Position numbers and translations under genes: made by a program. The notes below the pieces were generated by a model. It saw only the letters and a program-made list of their open reading frames with translations. It was not told the origin of the DNA and made no database searches. From Lepidostoma basale (taxonomy: Eukaryota > Arthropoda > Insecta > Trichoptera > Lepidostomatidae): 64,000 nucleotides of DNA. Shown piece by piece: positions 19,491 to 29,752 of this stretch (position 1 is the first letter of the stretch; each line of letters starts with the position of its first letter). Location of the stretch: contig JAHDVF020001311.1 of NCBI GenBank assembly GCA_022606425.2, forward strand, positions 62,001-126,000, in the 5' to 3' direction.

Positions 19491-20275
19491 CACCTGAGAG
19501 TAAGAGGGTTCCAACTATCAAAATTTAACATTTACGGAAAAACGTTGTATGATAGAATACCGAACGATGAAATAAGAAAGAAATGTAAGACAGATGACTG
19601 CATCATGAATAAAATTAAAAGAGGATCCCTGAGATGGTTCGGACATATGGAACGAATGGATGAGAGTAGAATGGTTAAAAAGTTGTACACAAGCAGTGTG
19701 AGTGGGAAAAGAAGCCGAGGACGACCGAGGAAAACATGGCATGACCAAATTAACCAATTACTAAAAGGCGGCCACATTCGAAGTCGGAATAATCGACGTG
19801 CGTGCATGGTGCGATGTATGAATGTGGAGGAAGCCAGAGAGGTGTGCCAGGACAGGCCAGTGTGGCGATCCATCCTCTCTGCCTACCCCTCCGGGGAAAT
19901 GGCGTGATGATTAGTTAGTTAGTAAAATTTAACATTTGGCTTTTTTTCGTGAAAAAGGGTTCTTACTAACCTTATCTATACGTACAATAAAAAAAAAACA
20001 TGTAATAGTATCGTCATTTTGATGTTACGAAAAGAAGCATGTTCCATCTGATCATTCAAAACACACGATTCACTGAAGAAGGATTCATTTACACTTAGAA
20101 CTTCATAATTCCAACTGTCGCCAGAGAAAATTTACACACTTCTCGGTAAAAGAGTTTCATCTGCTTCAGATGGAACCCTTTTATTTCAAGATACACACCC
20201 GAAACCAACAAAACTTTGACTTCATTTTTCTCAGCTTTTTACTTTTGACAGTTGGAACCTTCTTACTCTCAGGTG
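19491..20275. mobile_element. CAC-ended inverted-repeat transposon, host of a LINE-A insertion
   Basis: Terminal inverted repeats of about 30 bp: CACCTGAGAGTAAGAGGGTT at 19,491 and the complement of CTTACTCTCAGGTG ending at 20,275. Flanks are TCGT on the left and GCGT on the right, a one-mismatch 4-bp duplication. CAC termini with 4-bp duplications fit Chapaev-type transposons, but no transposase is present, so the class is a guess. Without the LINE-A it would be roughly 370 bp. Confidence 0.55.
19520..19937 (+). mobile_element. LINE-A 3' fragment with 14-bp target duplication
   Basis: AAAATTTAACATTT at 19,520-19,533 and 19,924-19,937 flank a 390-bp 3' end. Its frame (19,545-19,907) is open for 120 codons: MYDRIPNDEIRKKCKTDD, GSLRWFGHMERMDESRMVKK, GKRSRGRPRKTWHDQINQ and NVEEAREVCQDRPVWRSILS, ending at (TTAG)n. 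This is one of the least damaged LINE-A tails. Confidence 0.9.
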
Positions 20276-20324
20276 GCGTAATCCTTTCCCACTTGGTCTT
20301 GGATATTCTGGTTTACAGAGGTTC

Positions 20325-20560
20325 GCCGGCGGGACATCGAGGGAGGGTAGCGTAGCTTAAATGTGGTCTGGGTCCCCCTTGGTTGCAAATAAACATATTT
20401 TTACTATTTTTTTTTAACGTAAGTGACGTATGAACGGGGGACGGACCTAGGGAGTACACGAGTGAAGCTGACGAAAGGCGCCGCTTCGCCTATAACAACT
20501 TCGGATAAGCGGAGGGAGCCCTCTATGGCTCGGCCATATAAAAAAAGGTGTTCAGCTATT
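20325..20560 (+). repeat. R1 retroposon, fullest sense copy
   Basis: GGCGGGACATCGAGGGAGGG, TAGCTTAAATGTGGTCTGGG, TCCCCCTTGGTTGCAAATAA, TTAACGTAAGTGACG, GGACCTAGGGAGTACACGAG, GCGCCGCTTCGCC and CTCTATGGCTCGGCCATAT. No tRNA A/B boxes and no coding frame were recognised. Confidence 0.65.
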
Positions 20561-20571
20561 TTTTTTATTTT

Positions 20572-20690
20572 TAAGGAACAGAAGTTCCCGCCACATACCC
20601 GAGGCTTTTATAGGGCGTAGCGGCGCCCTTTTGTCAGCCTCGCTCGCACACTCCCTGGGCCTGTCCCCGGTCCATCCGGGGATTCAGCTA
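20572..20690 (-). repeat. R1 retroposon, antisense partner
   Basis: The plus strand shows ACCCGAGGCTTTTATAGGGC, GCGGCGCCCTTTTGTC, CCCTGGGCCTG. It lies tail to tail with the sense copy, giving an inverted pair. Confidence 0.55.
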
Positions 20691-20704
20691 TTGTGGCTCT
20701 CTTA

Positions 20705-21205
20705 CTTATGATGCGAACTAACTAACTAATTAACCATCACGCCGTTTTACCGGAGGAGTAGGCAGAAAGGATGGCCGCCAAACTGTTCTAACCTGACATA
20801 ACTCTCACGCATCTTCTACATTCACACACCGTGACACGCAAGATCGTCGATTGTTTCTACTTCGAACATGGTCGCATTTCAGTAATATGATCAGAGAAAG
20901 GACCAAAGTTGCGGATGTAGCGTGCAAAATAGCATCGTTGAAGTGGAATTGGGCCGACCACGTAGCGAGAAAAACGGATGATCGGTGGACCAGACGGACC
21001 CTGTAGTGGCGACCGAGTCATTGAAATCCTGGCAGATCACAAGCCAGATGGTCGGCTGACATCAAGAGAGTGGCTGGAGATGGCACAAAGCGGCGAGAGA
21101 TAGAGAGTTGTGGAGTTCGGGAAAGGAGTCCTATGTTCAGCATTGGACGACTAAAGGTTGATGATGATGTCTTCCTTGACTTCTTTTTCCATTCACTTAA
21201 CAGAG
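20705..21205 (-). mobile_element. LINE-A 3' fragment interrupted by LINE-F
   Basis: 20,705-20,885 carries the (CTAA)n tail, GGAGTAGGCAGAAAGGATGG and TTTCTACTTCGAACATGG. It resumes at 21,172 with TCTTCCTTGACTTCTTTTTCC, exactly the next LINE-A block. Confidence 0.75.
20886..21171 (+). mobile_element. LINE-F: RTE-like 3' end inserted in LINE-A
   Basis: It reads IRERTKVADVACKIASLKWN, WADHVARKTDDRWTRRTL and, with frame breaks, ADIKRVAG.GTK, ending GATGATGATG. The WAGHVARRTDxRW pattern is a common insect RTE C-terminus. Confidence 0.7.
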
Positions 21206-21300
21206 TAGACCCAAGACTTAGGGTCTTGGAGAAATCATGTTAGAAGAGCCGACCCCACTTAAAGTGGGAAGTTGTATAGAGCAAGAAGAAGGAATGGAAG
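21206..21300 (+). mobile_element. LINE-G tail
   Basis: It can be read SWRNHVRRADPT followed by a stop and AGCAAGAAGAAGG, the end of another LINE ORF with an A/G-rich tail. Confidence 0.4.
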
Positions 21301-22002
21301 ACTATTTAGGGTTATCATTGTAGAGTATGATGGAATCAGTCTTATTATTTTAGAAAATAGGCTGTTTCAGAGGAGCAGTACCTGAATGAAGTTGTGGTGA
21401 GAGATAGTATCCTGCGTGAGACCTTTGTGGTGGGCTATTAGGGAGGAATTTTGGTCTAGGGGGCGATTGTTATTTTGGTTTACTTTTCCTGATGTAAGTT
21501 GCGAATGTTAATTCGCACTCCATCGTTTAAAAAAATACTTTCCCTCCTCGCCAGTTCGTACGAAACATAAATGAAATATCATTCAGTTTCCTATCTAAGA
21601 GAAGATCTGCGAAGACATTATTTTAACCTTAATGCCGAGCCGTAGCACTTTCGACGGGCGTGTTTATCTCCGGTGACGCCATTTTGAAAGAAATTGCTGT
21701 AAAGTGTTTATTTTTTTTCTTCTCAAAATGATTTCAAATTGAATCTGCGGATAGCGGGATTGTTTAACAACGTGACTTGCAAGTTGCATTCGGCGTCTAT
21801 TATTTTGATTAAACTCGACAACGCGACGGTCGATTTTCCATTTATAGAATTTTGACTAGAATCAGTACAAAAGCCGTTTGATTTTTTTTAAACACCTTGT
21901 ATGTAATTGATGTTTTGTGTCGATCGAGTGCACAAAACCAGTATAATGAAAAAAATACCGTTTATTTTATTATTTTATATTCAGAAATGTATGAAACTAA
22001 CC
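21301..22002. other. Spacer, nothing recognised
   Basis: No repeat or coding signal placed. Confidence 0.45.
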
Positions 22003-22290
22003 GTCTCCTCGAAGGAATTTACAGCGGATGATCAAACGAACAGTGACGTCGAAAAAAAGGTTGGTGCGGGCAATAAAGTGAATGAAGCCTTAAAAACTGT
22101 TTTTCAAATAAATAAAAATTGGTAGAGATGAAATCCCTTAGACGTGTGTGTGGTGAAACGATGTACGCCAGAGTTTCAAATCCTGATATCAAGAAGGAAT
22201 GTAGAGCGGAAGAAAGTATCACGAACAAAATTATGAAAGGATCACTGCGTTGGTTTGATCACATGGAACGTATGAATAAAGAAATAAACT
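22003..22290 (+). mobile_element. LINE-A internal fragment
   Basis: ADDQTNSDVEKKVGAGNKVNEALK (22,019 on), then MKSLRRVCGETMYARVS and GSLRWFDHMERMNKE. It is truncated at the 3' side by the antisense LINE-A that follows. Confidence 0.75.
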
Positions 22291-23505
22291 AACTAACTAA
22301 CCATCACGCCGTCACCCCGAAGGGGTAGGCAGAAAGAATGGACTGCCATTCTTTCCTGGCATTCCATATGTCCAAACCATCTTAACACAATGTTGTCGGG
22401 AAACGTAAAACTACGTTTTTTTCAGTTTGGTGCTCAAATGCGGGAAACGTAAAAATACGTTTTTTACTCTCTGGTGGTTGTCGTCGGGTAACGTAATAAA
22501 ACGTGTTGTGTAATAAATGGATTTTGTTGCTAAATCGTATATCTGACTTCACAATATAATTTCACTCACAAATTTATATTTATTAGGCTTTTTATTTATT
22601 TATTATTCAATTATAAAATGAAAAAAAAATGTCTAAAAATATACATTTTTTGTGTGCTCGAAGAAACCTTGACGCAGATCCCGCTGGCTTGTTTTTTTTG
22701 ACCTTCAATGCGCAATAATTCTTTTCAACTTGTACGGAGAATTTTTAGGGTTCTTTCTACTTGAAGAAGGGATGAATGGTAGGAATGTTTTGTTCATATT
22801 TCTACAAAACATTAGTGTTTATGTAAACGTATACATGTTCGGTCGTTCGGTCGTTGTCATTGAGTTCATATAATTATTTTTATACCTAAAACCCACAATG
22901 TTTTTTCCGGATGAGAATAAATCAGACGATGAATTGTGTGTAGACAATTTATCTAATTGTTCCTGTGCTAGTGATACAGAAAGACTTATTGATGGCAGAC
23001 AGTGAAACAAGTGATTTATAAAGCAAAATATCCAGACTCAGTAAGGTACAATTTTTTTTTATTGGAGACAGCACGTCATTGGATAACTAGCAGTATTGAA
23101 AGCGAACTAAGTGAGGCTAAAATTTCCAAAGTGCTACTTTGAAGCCCAATTTTTTTTTGTATTTGTTTTCCATCATTTCATCATTGAGACACAATAAGGT
23201 AAGATGCATTTAAAGTTTCAGTCAATTATCACGGATATTTCAAAAGTTATAGACTTTTAAAATAATGTTGAAAAAACTCGCGCGCGAACCCAAATATCGC
23301 CCGCGCCAGGCTGCAATCAGCATAAAACAATACCCGAAAACAATGTGTTAATGATACTTTCATTATTTTGTTCATGACACCATCATTCGCACCGCATTAA
23401 TTTCTTATATTTTCATTCGACACTATCATACACAGAGTATCTACACGTTCGTCTCAGAGATCTCATTTCTGCTGCATTTATTCTACTTTCATCCTTCTTT
23501 TGCCA
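22287..23505 (-). mobile_element. LINE-A 3' fragment split by a piggyBac-like element
   Basis: 22,287-22,385 holds (AACT)n, the 3' hairpin (with an internal deletion) and CATATGTCCAAACCATCTTAA. 23,348-23,505 resumes TTAATGATACTTTCATTATTT through to TTCATCCTTCTTTTGCCA. Removing 22,386-23,351 restores the normal LINE-A order. Confidence 0.85.
22386..23347. mobile_element. piggyBac-like non-autonomous element, TTAA target
   Basis: 962 bp between TTAA at 22,382-22,385 and TTAA at 23,348-23,351. Termini are CACAATGTTGTCGGG and, as complement, CACATTGTTTTCGGG. Just inside the left end there are three related motifs (GGGAAACGTAAAACTACG at 22,397, GGGAAACGTAAAAATACG at 22,441, GGGTAACGTAATAAAACG at 22,486), likely sub-terminal repeats. 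A short acidic frame near 22,900 (FPDENKSDDELCVDNLS) resembles the start of piggyBac transposases, but the catalytic domain is gone. Target site and end structure are established hallmarks of piggyBac. The exact family is not known. Confidence 0.8.
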
Positions 23506-23511
23506 TGGAGA

Positions 23512-23742
23512 AATAATGTTTTATAAATTGTACGTTAACGATGTGAATGGTGTACGGTGTCGAGGAAGACCGAGAAAAACATTGCATAATATAGCACAGC
23601 AAACGGCCATGTTAGACGTCGAAAGAATCTACGTGCGTGTATGACTCGCTGTATGAATGAGGTGTGTCAGGATTGAGTAGTGTGGCGGTCCATTCTTTCT
23701 GCCTACCCTTTCGGGGAAACGGCGTTGTTGTTGTTGTTGTTG
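23512..23742 (+). mobile_element. LINE-A 3' fragment, (TTG)n tail
   Basis: GTACGTTAACGATGTGAATG, GGAAGACCGAGAAAAACATTG, GTGTGGCGGTCCATTC and CGGCG directly followed by (TTG)n at 23,724-23,742. Confidence 0.8.
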
Positions 23743-24125
23743 CTGCTGGTGCAACTGGGTATTACTTTGCGGTTTAGAAATCCGCGTATAGTCTAGCGGC
23801 TCTCCCGGCACAACCCAATGAGATAATTTAATATGGTTTATTGTGATCCTTTCACCAATTACCCGCGCTAACTGTGTGTGTATGAGCTGTGGCCATTTTG
23901 AGTTTTCCCCCTGGCGGTATTCTGTAAGATGTAATAACCAAACTACGTGTGACTTGCACAATACTCTCTCGGTGCGAGGAGCAATGAGCTAGCAATGTAC
24001 AATATTACACGGCGCTTGTATGACCGTGGATCTCGAAGAAGCGACTCTATCCAAAACAGAAATATTCGCAAATATAAAACGAAAAAGTTTTAAATTACCA
24101 TTATGAAAATGTAGATTTTTTTATG
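23743..24125. other. Spacer, nothing recognised
   Basis: Moderately GC-balanced. No repeat placed and no coding domain. Confidence 0.4.
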
Positions 24126-24245
24126 AATTAAAACCCCGTTTTTTCCACTTTCGAGTTTATTTTTCTCGATATGTTTCTAAGGCATTACACCTTTATCATC
24201 GGAATAACGAACAAATAAACCATCACGCCGTTTCCCGGAGAAATC
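24126..24245 (-). repeat. PLE F4 terminal repeat with decayed hammerhead, plus LINE-A scrap
   Basis: On the minus strand: GTTATTCCGATGATAAAGG, GCCTTAGAAACATATCGAG, AAATAAACTCG, GGAAAAAACGG. Core U4 is C. An antisense scrap of LINE-A 3' end (CCATCACGCCGTTTCCCGG) follows at 24,220. Confidence 0.55.
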
Positions 24246-24349
24246 GTGCTTAAGGTTAATAAAATGTTAAATAAAATGTTTTAATATCTTAAGCTACAAT
24301 TTTATAACGTTTATTTGAACAACATAAAATGAAATCTTGATGCTGTAGA

Positions 24350-24845
24350 TAGAACAAACAAACAAACAAACCATCACACCGTTTCCCCGCAGGTGTAGGC
24401 AAAGAGAATGGACCACCACACTACTCTATCCTGGCAAACCTCTTTAGCTTCCTCCACATTCATGCAACGAGTCATACACGCACGTCGATTCCTCCGACTT
24501 CTAACATGACCAACCTTTAAAATTTTATTAATTTGGTCATGCCATGTTTTCCTCGGTCTGCCTCGACTACGTACTCCATTTACATCGTTAACTTATACTT
24601 TTTTAATAATGCGTTACATATGTCCGAACCAACGCAGCAATCCTTTCTTAATTTTGTTCATAATACCTTCTTCCGTTCTACATTCCTTTCTTATATCAGC
24701 ATTTGAAATTCTGTCGTATATCGTTCTATCACACATACGTCTTAAGGACCTCATCACTACCGCATTTATTCTGCCTTCATCCTTCTTCTGCCAGTTCCAT
24801 GCTTCTTCTGCCAGTTCCATGCTTCGCTTCCATACATTAGGGATG
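24350..24845 (-). mobile_element. LINE-A 3' fragment, (TTTG)n tail
   Basis: (AAAC)n on the plus strand, then the 3' hairpin and coding complement as far as GCTTCGCTTCCATACATTAG. A direct duplication of CTTCTGCCAGTTCCATGC lies at 24,783-24,820. A third tail type for this family. Confidence 0.85.
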
Positions 24846-24885
24846 GGACCGGAGAGACAGCGTGATGGTTAGTTAGTTAAGTTTT
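24846..24885 (+). mobile_element. LINE-A 3' scrap
   Basis: Only AGACAGCGTGATGGTTAGTT and tail remain, in opposite orientation to its neighbour. Confidence 0.6.
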
Positions 24886-25124
24886 ACGTTGAAGGGATAT
24901 TATTTATATATTTAAATTAAAAATCTTTAGTGAATTATAATAAAACCATAAATGTCTCTTTATCACTCCAATACATATTTAAGTTGAGGAAATTTTTAAG
25001 TTTCCGATAACAGTGTTTACCCATGTTTAACTTTCATATCCTGTTCATAATAACCTGTACATATACGATTTTAAAACTTGTATTTTCAATATTTCTCGTA
25101 AGTTTGATCCCTTTAATATTATTA
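24886..25124. other. Spacer, nothing recognised
   Basis: AT-rich. Confidence 0.5.
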
Positions 25125-25318
25125 TCGAGGTAGACCGAGGAAAACATGGCATGACCAAATTAATAAAATTTTAAAGTTTCATGTAAGAAGTCGGAAGAAT
25201 TGACGTGCGTGTGTGACTCGTTGTATGAATGTGCAGGAAGCTAGAGAGGTGTGTCAGGATAGAGTAGTGTGGCGGTCCATTCTCTGCCTACCCCTGCGGA
25301 GAAACGGCGTGATGGTTT
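25125..25318 (+). mobile_element. LINE-A 3' fragment
   Basis: CGAGGTAGACCGAGGAAAAC, GTAGTGTGGCGGTCCATTC and AACGGCGTGATGG. No microsatellite tail. Confidence 0.8.
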
Positions 25319-26046
25319 TATTGTAATACGAGTATTATTACATCTCGTTCAAGTTCGACACTATGCAATACGATGAGTGCATTATTGAAAATACAAGTTT
25401 TAAAATCAGCTGGGCGATGACGCACCGTGACAAGTGAACACCGAGATGGAAGCCGGCCAATTCGAATTTAAAATTTGGAATACTGGTTCCATATTATTAT
25501 TATCTCTACGGACCGATGTTGTCGTTCGAGGAAATAATCGTAATACGATCGAATTCTATATTTGAAACATGTTTAAATGCGTTGTTTTGGCCTTGAATTG
25601 TATTCGATTGCATAGATAAGTTGGCTTAGTTTTTTTTTATATTGTTCTTTGTATAATATGAAATAAAAAAACACCTGTTTTCGTAGTATTCGTTCAAGTC
25701 AAAGTGTGGCATTTTAATTGTCGATTCAAATATAGTTCGCGGTGACCATGATCCGAATATGAGTGTTAGCTCGTTATACTCTCCTCAATAAATTGTACGT
25801 TAACAACTATTATGCAAGTGGGTAGGTACTCCATTACGCCTTTCTCTTTGGTGATGCGAAGATGAGGCTCTCCGCTGGTACTTGACACGTGATTGAGTAC
25901 TCTTCCACGCTAGGAACGCAAAGAGCGAATGATTTTTTTTTTCAATGGAAATAACTACCCGTAAAATTTCATAGAATTGTAAAAAATGAAAATAAAATAA
26001 ATAAAAAAAACTAAAGACAAATTAATATAAGGTATTAACAATTATA
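25319..26046. other. Spacer, nothing recognised
   Basis: AT-rich, no repeat placed. Confidence 0.45.
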
Positions 26047-26082
26047 ATAAAGACAGTGCTTCCCTCAAAGTCTAAAGTTATG

Positions 26083-26403
26083 TAATAATAATAATAATAA
26101 TTAGGCTAATTTGTATAGCGCCGTTTTCGTGAATAGCTCACCTCAAGGGCGCTTTGACAATGTTTTAGTCATGAGAGCTGCATGTGACACCAGCAATCAG
26201 ATAACCGTTGTTTACATTTTATGGGATATTTTGAAAAGGTGGGTTTTTAGGTGAGATTTAAAGTCTGTCGGATTGTCAATGCATCTGAGGCGTGCAGGAA
26301 GCATATTCCAGGCGGGCGGACCTGCCACTGCGAAGGCCCGATCTCCGAAATTTGTCCGGGGGTTGCGCTTTGGCTCAACTAATCTGCCTATTGCCGAGGA
26401 GTT
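26083..26403 (-). mobile_element. LINE-K 3' fragment
   Basis: (TAA)n tail complement, then on the minus strand NSSAIGRLVEPKR, TNFGDRAFAVAGPPAWNMLP and RLRCIDNPTDFKSHLKTH, nearly matching positions 390-560. Confidence 0.85.
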
Positions 26404-27137
26404 ATGGTTCTTGAAAAGGAAGAATATATGACGGATTGTGACAAGAGCGAACGGTGAGAAATTAGAGCAAGTTACCGAATTTGTTTATCTGGGAAGCATG
26501 TTTACAATAGATGGAAGAATGGAGGAATATATCGGAAGAAGGGTTGGAGCCGGGAACAAAATAAATGGTGCACACAAAGTCATTACTGCAAATAGAAATA
26601 TATCGACTGAAGCAAAGATGACAGTGCACAATGGAGTTCTAGTCCTGACCCTTATGTATATAAGTAAAGCTTGGAGTTGGCAAAATAAGGACGAAAGTAG
26701 AATAAATGCCATAGAAATAAGGTCACTAAGAAAAATGTGCGGAAAAACAATGTATGGATAGAATATCTAATGATGAAGTAAGAATGGAATGTAAGGCGGA
26801 TGAATGCGTGATAAATAAAATTAAGAAAGAGTTACTAAGATGGTTTGGACATATGGAACGAATAGATGAAGAAAGAATGGTAAAAAAAGTATATGTTAAC
26901 GATGTAAATGGAACCAGAAATAGAGGAAGACCGAGGAAAACGTGGCACGATCAAATAAATCAAATATTGAATGTCGGGCATGTGAGGAGTCAAAGAAATC
27001 GATCCGCGTGCATGACACGATGTATGAATGTGGAGGAATCGAGAGAAATATGTTAGGAAAGAAAAGTGTGGCAGTCCATTCTTTCTGTCTACCCCTTCGG
27101 GGAGACGGCGTGATGGTTAGTTAGTTAGTTATTTAGT
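26404..27137 (+). mobile_element. LINE-A, about 730-bp 3' copy, (TTAG)n tail
   Basis: It starts near TTCTTGAAAAGGAAGAATA, aligned with 58,350 of the other long copy. Two overlapping frames (26,438-26,761 and 26,754-27,056) read EQVTEFVYLGSMFTIDGR, RRVGAGNKINGAHKVITANR, SRINAIEIRSLRKMCGKTMY and, after a frameshift, RISNDEVRMECKADECVINK, WFGHMERIDEERMVKKVYVN, RGRPRKTWHDQINQILN and ACMTRCMNVEESREIC. The tail starts at 27,114. Confidence 0.9.
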
Positions 27138-27257
27138 ATAAAGACAGTGCTTCCCTCATATGAGTTACACTATCATAAAATACGATATTGTATACCTGCT
27201 ATGCTTTGAAAAATATACAAATAAATTTTACGATTGTATTCGCATTAATTGGGTAGA

Positions 27258-27470
27258 CCAGCGGTTCCCAAACTCTGCGATACAGCCCCTAATGAATATC
27301 TATTATAACACAATATTTTTAAATGGTTTATTGAAACTCAAAATAGCGTACAATTTCCCTACTCCAATACCACTCACGAATGCGATCGATAAATGAGAAC
27401 AACTTTTACTTTTTCGCCCGGTGGATTTGCGATACCTTTTAAAAGTTTGGTTCTAAATGTTGCCGACTTT
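27258..27470. mobile_element. hAT-like non-autonomous element, tentative
   Basis: The left end CCAGCGGTTCCCAAACTCTG is a typical hAT terminus. The right side AAAGTTTGGTTCT (about 27,446) is an imperfect complement. No transposase. No 8-bp duplication confirmed. Confidence 0.4.
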
Positions 27471-27597
27471 AGATTTATGGTATATTCTAGCCGCCAGCGC
27501 AGACATTTTTATAGGCGGGTTTACGGCTTAATGTCAAGTTGATAAACACAATAACGCTAGGTCGTCTGAATTATTTTCATCAATACTAGACAAAACA

Positions 27598-28392
27598 AAG
27601 TGTAAGGCAGATGATTGCATCATAAGTAAAATTAAATCAAATCATTTTATTAACTCAAAAGACATTACAAACAGCAAAATGTATAGGCATCTATTGAGTA
27701 CAGGTAAAATATTATAAAAAACACAACATAATACCATGAACGCATTAGAGATGGTTCGACATTAGGAAGACAAGATACTTTTTAAAGTCAAGAGTATTTG
27801 TCCCCTGAACGTATCTTCACTAATATGAAATACGTCGATCGCTGAGGAGACCGCGTTCAGCAGACTATTTGCTCTTCCCACCGGTGTCACCAGAGGCAGA
27901 TTAGGTAAAACAATCTGTGCTGTCGCTGTCGGAGATATCTATCAGAGACAAAAAGACCAACACCCTCTAGCACGGCCGAGTTCTCGAAATATCCTCTGAT
28001 TAATCTAAAGAAATGGGTATTGAGATGCGAATCTCTTTGAAGCTGTAAAGAATTAAAAAAAGTCCCTGGGATGGTTTGGACATATAGAACGAATGGACGA
28101 GAGAAGAATGGTTCAAATGTTGTATACAAGCGGTGTGAGTGGAAAGAGAAGCCGTGGAAGACCAAGGAAAGCATGGCAAGACCAAAATAATCAAATACTG
28201 AAATGCGGCCACATTTTAGGTCGAAAAAATCACCGAGTCGTGAGAAGTCCGAGAAATCGACGTACGTGCATGACACGATGTGTGAATGTTGAGGGATCGA
28301 GAAATGTCTCAGGATAGTGGTGTGGCGGTCCATTCTATCAGCCTACCCATACGGGGAAACTGGGTGATGGTTTGTTGTTGTTGTTGTTGTCA
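27598..28392 (+). mobile_element. LINE-A 3' fragment split by LINE-C, (TTG)n tail
   Basis: 27,598-27,634 reads GTGTAAGGCAGATGATTGCA then breaks. It resumes near 28,045 with CTGGGATGGTTTGGACATAT, RMVQMLYTSGVSGKRSRGRP and the 3' hairpin. A 14-codon insertion-like stretch duplicates RSxRNRR (28,215-28,262). The (TTG)n tail is at 28,371-28,392. Confidence 0.8.
27635..28044 (-). mobile_element. LINE-C 3' end inserted in LINE-A
   Basis: ATCAAATCATTTTATTAACTC at the tail side, then the 3' UTR blocks (AACGCATTAGAGATGG, CATTAGGAAGACAAGATAC) and, on the minus strand, coding that ends LRRDSHLNTHFFRLIRGYFE. Confidence 0.8.
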
Positions 28393-28767
28393 GTACACAT
28401 TAAATTAAAAAATGTATTATTTAACTGTATTGTGTATTGTGAAAAATGTATTGTGCCACTCGCCACCCACTCACAAAATAATATTATGTGCCTTTTAAAA
28501 CAATTTTACTTACCTACATTTTCAAGATATTCCATTATGTCATTGGATATAAAAAATAAAATAAAACTTCTTAATCATATTTTTCTTGAAATCTCGCCTG
28601 AATTGAGGATTTTTTTTTTAATAAAAATTACCAAATCAAGGCCTCTAGAATTTTTTATTGTTTCTTGAATAAAGATGTAAAACTCCATATTAAATAATTA
28701 ATACAAATGAAATTATATGTTTTCTTTCACCTTGCTTAGGCATTATCAAATGTATGATTACCAAAGT
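28393..28767. other. Spacer, nothing recognised
   Basis: A 98-codon lysine/isoleucine-rich frame is compatible with chance in AT-rich DNA. Confidence 0.4.
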
Positions 28768-28955
28768 AGACGTTGAACGATCGTGGTGTGCGCGGGAGAT
28801 GCCTTTTGGTGGCGATGAGGTTCGCAACCCATCACACCGCGTCTCTCGCGATGGCGAAAAGAGAAGGATGCCGCATCGATTAAAGTGTGGCAGTCCATTC
28901 TTTCTGCCTACCCTTTCGGGGAGACGACGTGATGGTTAGTTAGTTAGTTAGTTTT
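28768..28955 (+). mobile_element. SINE-4: structured head fused to LINE-A 3' tail, copy 2
   Basis: GTGTGCGCGGGAGATGCC, TTGGTGGCGATGAGGTTCGC, AACCCATCACACCGCGTCTC, GAAAAGAGAAGGATGCCGCAT, then AAAGTGTGGCAGTCCATTC, the LINE-A 3' hairpin and (TTAG)n. Head, junction and tail agree with copy 1 at 3,530. Confidence 0.65.
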
Positions 28956-29318
28956 TATTTTAAAAAAATGCGCGCTGTAGGGTAAAAAAGTTACCATTAT
29001 AATAATGAAATTATTATTTTTAGAATCGTGTACTTTAATTTTGTTTGTTTTCCATTGATGAATCTATTACAGCGCAAAGTAAGAGGAGAGTAGTAAAAGT
29101 CAACGGATGATCTGCGAACTTCGGTCCATTCATGATGTCAGCTTTGTTACAATTAATTGTGTATCTCTTTACAAGATCTCGCATTGTTATCCAGCGAGTG
29201 TATTTGCATATAATTGTAATGGATGAGCCTCGTATTATGAGAACGATCTTTGATCACATTTTGTATGTGATAATTTATCTGCACATGTCTAAAGGCCTTT
29301 ACCCACAAACATCTAGCA
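28956..29318. other. Spacer, nothing recognised
   Basis: No repeat placed. Confidence 0.45.
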
Positions 29319-29420
29319 CATTTACATCGTTAACATATATTTTTTTATCATTCTTTCTTCATTCATTCTTTCCATGTGTCCAAACCATCTTAATGATCCT
29401 TTCATTATTATTTTATTTTC
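29319..29420 (-). mobile_element. LINE-A internal scrap
   Basis: ACATCGTTAACATATATTTTT, ATTCTTTCCATGTGTCCAAAC and CATCTTAATGATCCTTTCATT on the plus strand. Confidence 0.7.
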
Positions 29421-29509
29421 AACAACATTAATATTTTAAATAATTATATAATTCATTTAAACAAAGTCTAACACGAAGGATTTAAATTAATGGTATTAAC
29501 AATTATTGT

Positions 29510-29640
29510 AGTACCTATCTCAAATATTAGCAGAAAATAGCTCATTATTAAGAAGAAGGAATTTGGTCGTGTCCACTATTCTACCCATGTCTCCTGAATC
29601 AGGAGCCAATCATTCAGTACCCTAGCCCAGTGTTCCCCAA
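29510..29640 (-). mobile_element. SINE-2 (tRNA-derived), decayed copy
   Basis: Plus strand AGCAGAAAATAGCTCATTATT, AAGAAGAAGGAATTTGG and CTGAATCAGGAGCCAATCATT match the copies at 44,862, 51,440 and 52,850 in order. Confidence 0.6.
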
Positions 29641-29710
29641 CCTTTTTACACCTGCGGACCGGTTGAAAAATAAATAAAAATTCGCGGACCACTAATACTA
29701 AAATTAAAAT
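29628..29710. mobile_element. hAT-like terminus
   Basis: CCAGTGTTCCCCAACCTTTT followed by CACCTGCGGACCGGTTG and GCGGACCACTAATAC is a familiar hAT end. The other end is not found. Confidence 0.4.
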
Positions 29711-29752
29711 GATTTTACTGTTATATTTTTTTAATCTGTTGAAAATCTGTAT

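Larger units (their letters stand above)
26047..27158. mobile_element. Two-LINE insertion within one 21-bp target duplication
   Basis: The 21-base sequence beginning ATAAAGACAGTGCTTCCC occurs at 26,047-26,067 and 27,138-27,158. Between them lie an antisense LINE-K 3' end (tail at the left) and a sense LINE-A (tail at the right), joined at their 5' sides near 26,404. About 15 extra bases precede the LINE-K tail. I see no separate duplication around either LINE. Confidence 0.7.

Noticed and set aside
25560..25590. GAAACATGTTT as another hammerhead
   Set aside because: No CTGANGA strand or stem II is found upstream, and no GTC follows.
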